Below the pieces are notes generated by a model. The model was not told the DNA's origin. It worked only from the letters and a program-made list of their open reading frames with translations, and made no database searches. Positions 63,092 through 64,000 of a stretch of 64,000 bases of DNA are shown piece by piece. The stretch lies in the NCBI RefSeq assembly GCF_014274465.1, contig NZ_CP060394.1:930001-994000 (forward strand), given 5' to 3'. Position 1 is the stretch's first letter. The number at the start of each line of letters is the position of its first letter. Origin of the DNA: Alloacidobacterium dinghuense. GTDB taxonomy: Bacteria > Acidobacteriota > Terriglobia > Terriglobales > Acidobacteriaceae. Made by a program: the position numbers and the translations under genes.

Positions 63092-64000
63092 ATGGATTCG
63101 CTGATCACAGCCGCAGCACGTGCCCTCGCCGCAGGTGATCCCCTCGGAGCATTGAAACGAGTCGCGCTGCGCGACGATGCGCCTGCGCTCGCGCTTCGCG
63201 GGATCGCAATGGCACAGCTCGGAGAGTTTGTTCGGGCGAAGGAACTCCTTCGAAAGGCGACACGCGCCTTCGGTCCCAAAGAGTCCGTGGCACGAGCGAG
63301 ATGCATCGTCGCCGAAGCCGAGATTGCACTTGCCTCGCGCGACCTGAGCTGGCCTGCGAAGGCGCTCAATGCAGCAAGGGTGACGCTCCAAGAACATGGC
63401 GATCTATTGAACGCGGCGCATGCGCGCTATCTTGAGGTCCGGCGCCTTGTTCTCATCGGGCGCCTAGATGAGGCGGAGCACATGCTTGCCGATTTTGACC
63501 CTACGCTATTCCGGCCAGCATCGAGGGCCACCCACGAACTCGTAGTTGCCGGGATTGCGATGCGCCGTTTACGGACGAAAGATGCGCGTGCTGCGCTCGC
63601 CCGGGCCGAACTTGCCGCGGGCCAAGCGGGCATTCCTGCTTTGACGGCGGAGGTTGAAAATGCTTCCCACGTCCTGAACATGTCGGCAGCTCGCCTGATT
63701 GCACTTGGCGAAGAGCGACCACTCCTGCTGGAAGAAGTCGAAGGTTTGCTGGCGTCAAGAGCGCTCGTCGTGGACGCATGCCGGAATGTCGTGCGTGATC
63801 CAAGCACAATGGTTTCGCTTGTGACACGGCCGGTGTTGTTCTCGCTCGCACGCGCGCTGGGCGAGGCATGGCCCGATGACGTTCCGAGGGAACTGCTTCT
63901 TGCTCGGGCATTCGGAGCGAGATTCATTGATGAATCGCATCGCATGCGGTTGCGAGTCGAAATCGGACGGCTTCGCAAGCTGCTTCGGCCACTGGCTAAT
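63092..64000 (+). CDS. Helical-repeat regulator-like protein, 5' part
   Basis: An open frame of 303 codons without a stop that runs off the right edge. The product is Ala/Arg/Leu-rich and helical, starting MDSLITAAARALAAGDPLGALK, with TPR-like pairs (GEFVRAKELLRKATRAFG, RLDEAEHMLADFD). The last part FGARFIDESHRMRLRVEIGRLRKLLRP resembles the winged-helix portion of a family annotated in other bacteria as helix-turn-helix proteins. It diverges from the DUF899-microprotein pair and could regulate it. GC-rich composition and family distribution hint at horizontal transfer, which I did not test. Confidence 0.65.
   Translation, partial: MDSLITAAARALAAGDPLGALKRVALRDDAPALALRGIAMAQLGEFVRAKELLRKATRAFGPKESVARARCIVAEAEIALASRDLSWPAKALNAARVTLQEHGDLLNAAHARYLEVRRLVLIGRLDEAEHMLADFDPTLFRPASRATHELVVAGIAMRRLRTKDARAALARAELAAGQAGIPALTAEVENASHVLNMSAARLIALGEERPLLLEEVEGLLASRALVVDACRNVVRDPSTMVSLVTRPVLFSLARALGEAWPDDVPRELLLARAFGARFIDESHRMRLRVEIGRLRKLLRPLAN

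Overview
The window looks like chromosomal DNA from an acidobacterium, probably class Terriglobia (Acidobacteriaceae-like). I infer this from the kinds of genes present, not from a marker gene. They include a very large TonB-dependent receptor with an N-terminal carboxypeptidase-like domain and no SusD partner, an OmpA-type porin carrying Ig/PKD-like repeats, a periplasmic-propeller histidine kinase, futalosine-pathway menaquinone synthesis, many secreted glycoside hydrolases, and short dispersed 'GGATGGGGCACCC' repeats between genes. I saw no rRNA, tRNA, CRISPR array or complete insertion sequence.

Layout. 0-8.2 kb: tail of a thioredoxin-like gene; an OprB-like porin divergent from an RcnR-type nickel/cobalt sensor; an amt-glnB-glnD nitrogen-signalling run; a nuoB standing alone. 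8.5-20.3 kb: OmpA-like porin, Asp-box repeat protein, acetyltransferase, glyoxalase-like protein, mqnE, OpgC-like membrane protein, a MarR-pirin operon with a clear operator, a methyltransferase and glutaryl-CoA dehydrogenase. 20.5-31.2 kb: a dense signalling island with two sigma-54 activators, a sensor kinase, a CheY-like receiver, a STAS protein, a kinase-like ATPase without a phosphoacceptor domain, and a giant propeller kinase. A well-formed sigma-54 promoter with an upstream palindrome sits directly in front of the STAS-ATPase pair.

31.2-42.1 kb: polysaccharide use and export (GH16-like lipoprotein, TonB-dependent receptor, GH29 fucosidase, ChrA transporter, Gfo/Idh/MocA oxidoreductase, lactonase-type propeller). 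42.4-52.7 kb: a compact lipid-modifying cluster with cytochrome P450, fatty acid desaturase, a one-protein fatty acyl-AMP ligase/acyl carrier/thioester reductase, an MmpL-type exporter and a radical SAM enzyme. This is the best candidate for an undescribed pathway. 53-58.9 kb: cold-shock protein with a small partner gene, GH127 enzyme, YVTN propeller, ThuA-like protein. 59.3-64 kb: a cysD fragment that has lost its ATP-binding half, followed by an intact cysNC; then a DUF899 protein with a 48-residue membrane microprotein, divergent from a helical regulator-like gene that leaves the window.

The working picture is a soil heterotroph that degrades plant or microbial polysaccharides, tunes nitrogen uptake through PII, and devotes two sigma-54 activators and several kinases to a local signalling circuit. 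All functions are read from sequence motifs and family resemblance; no database search was run.
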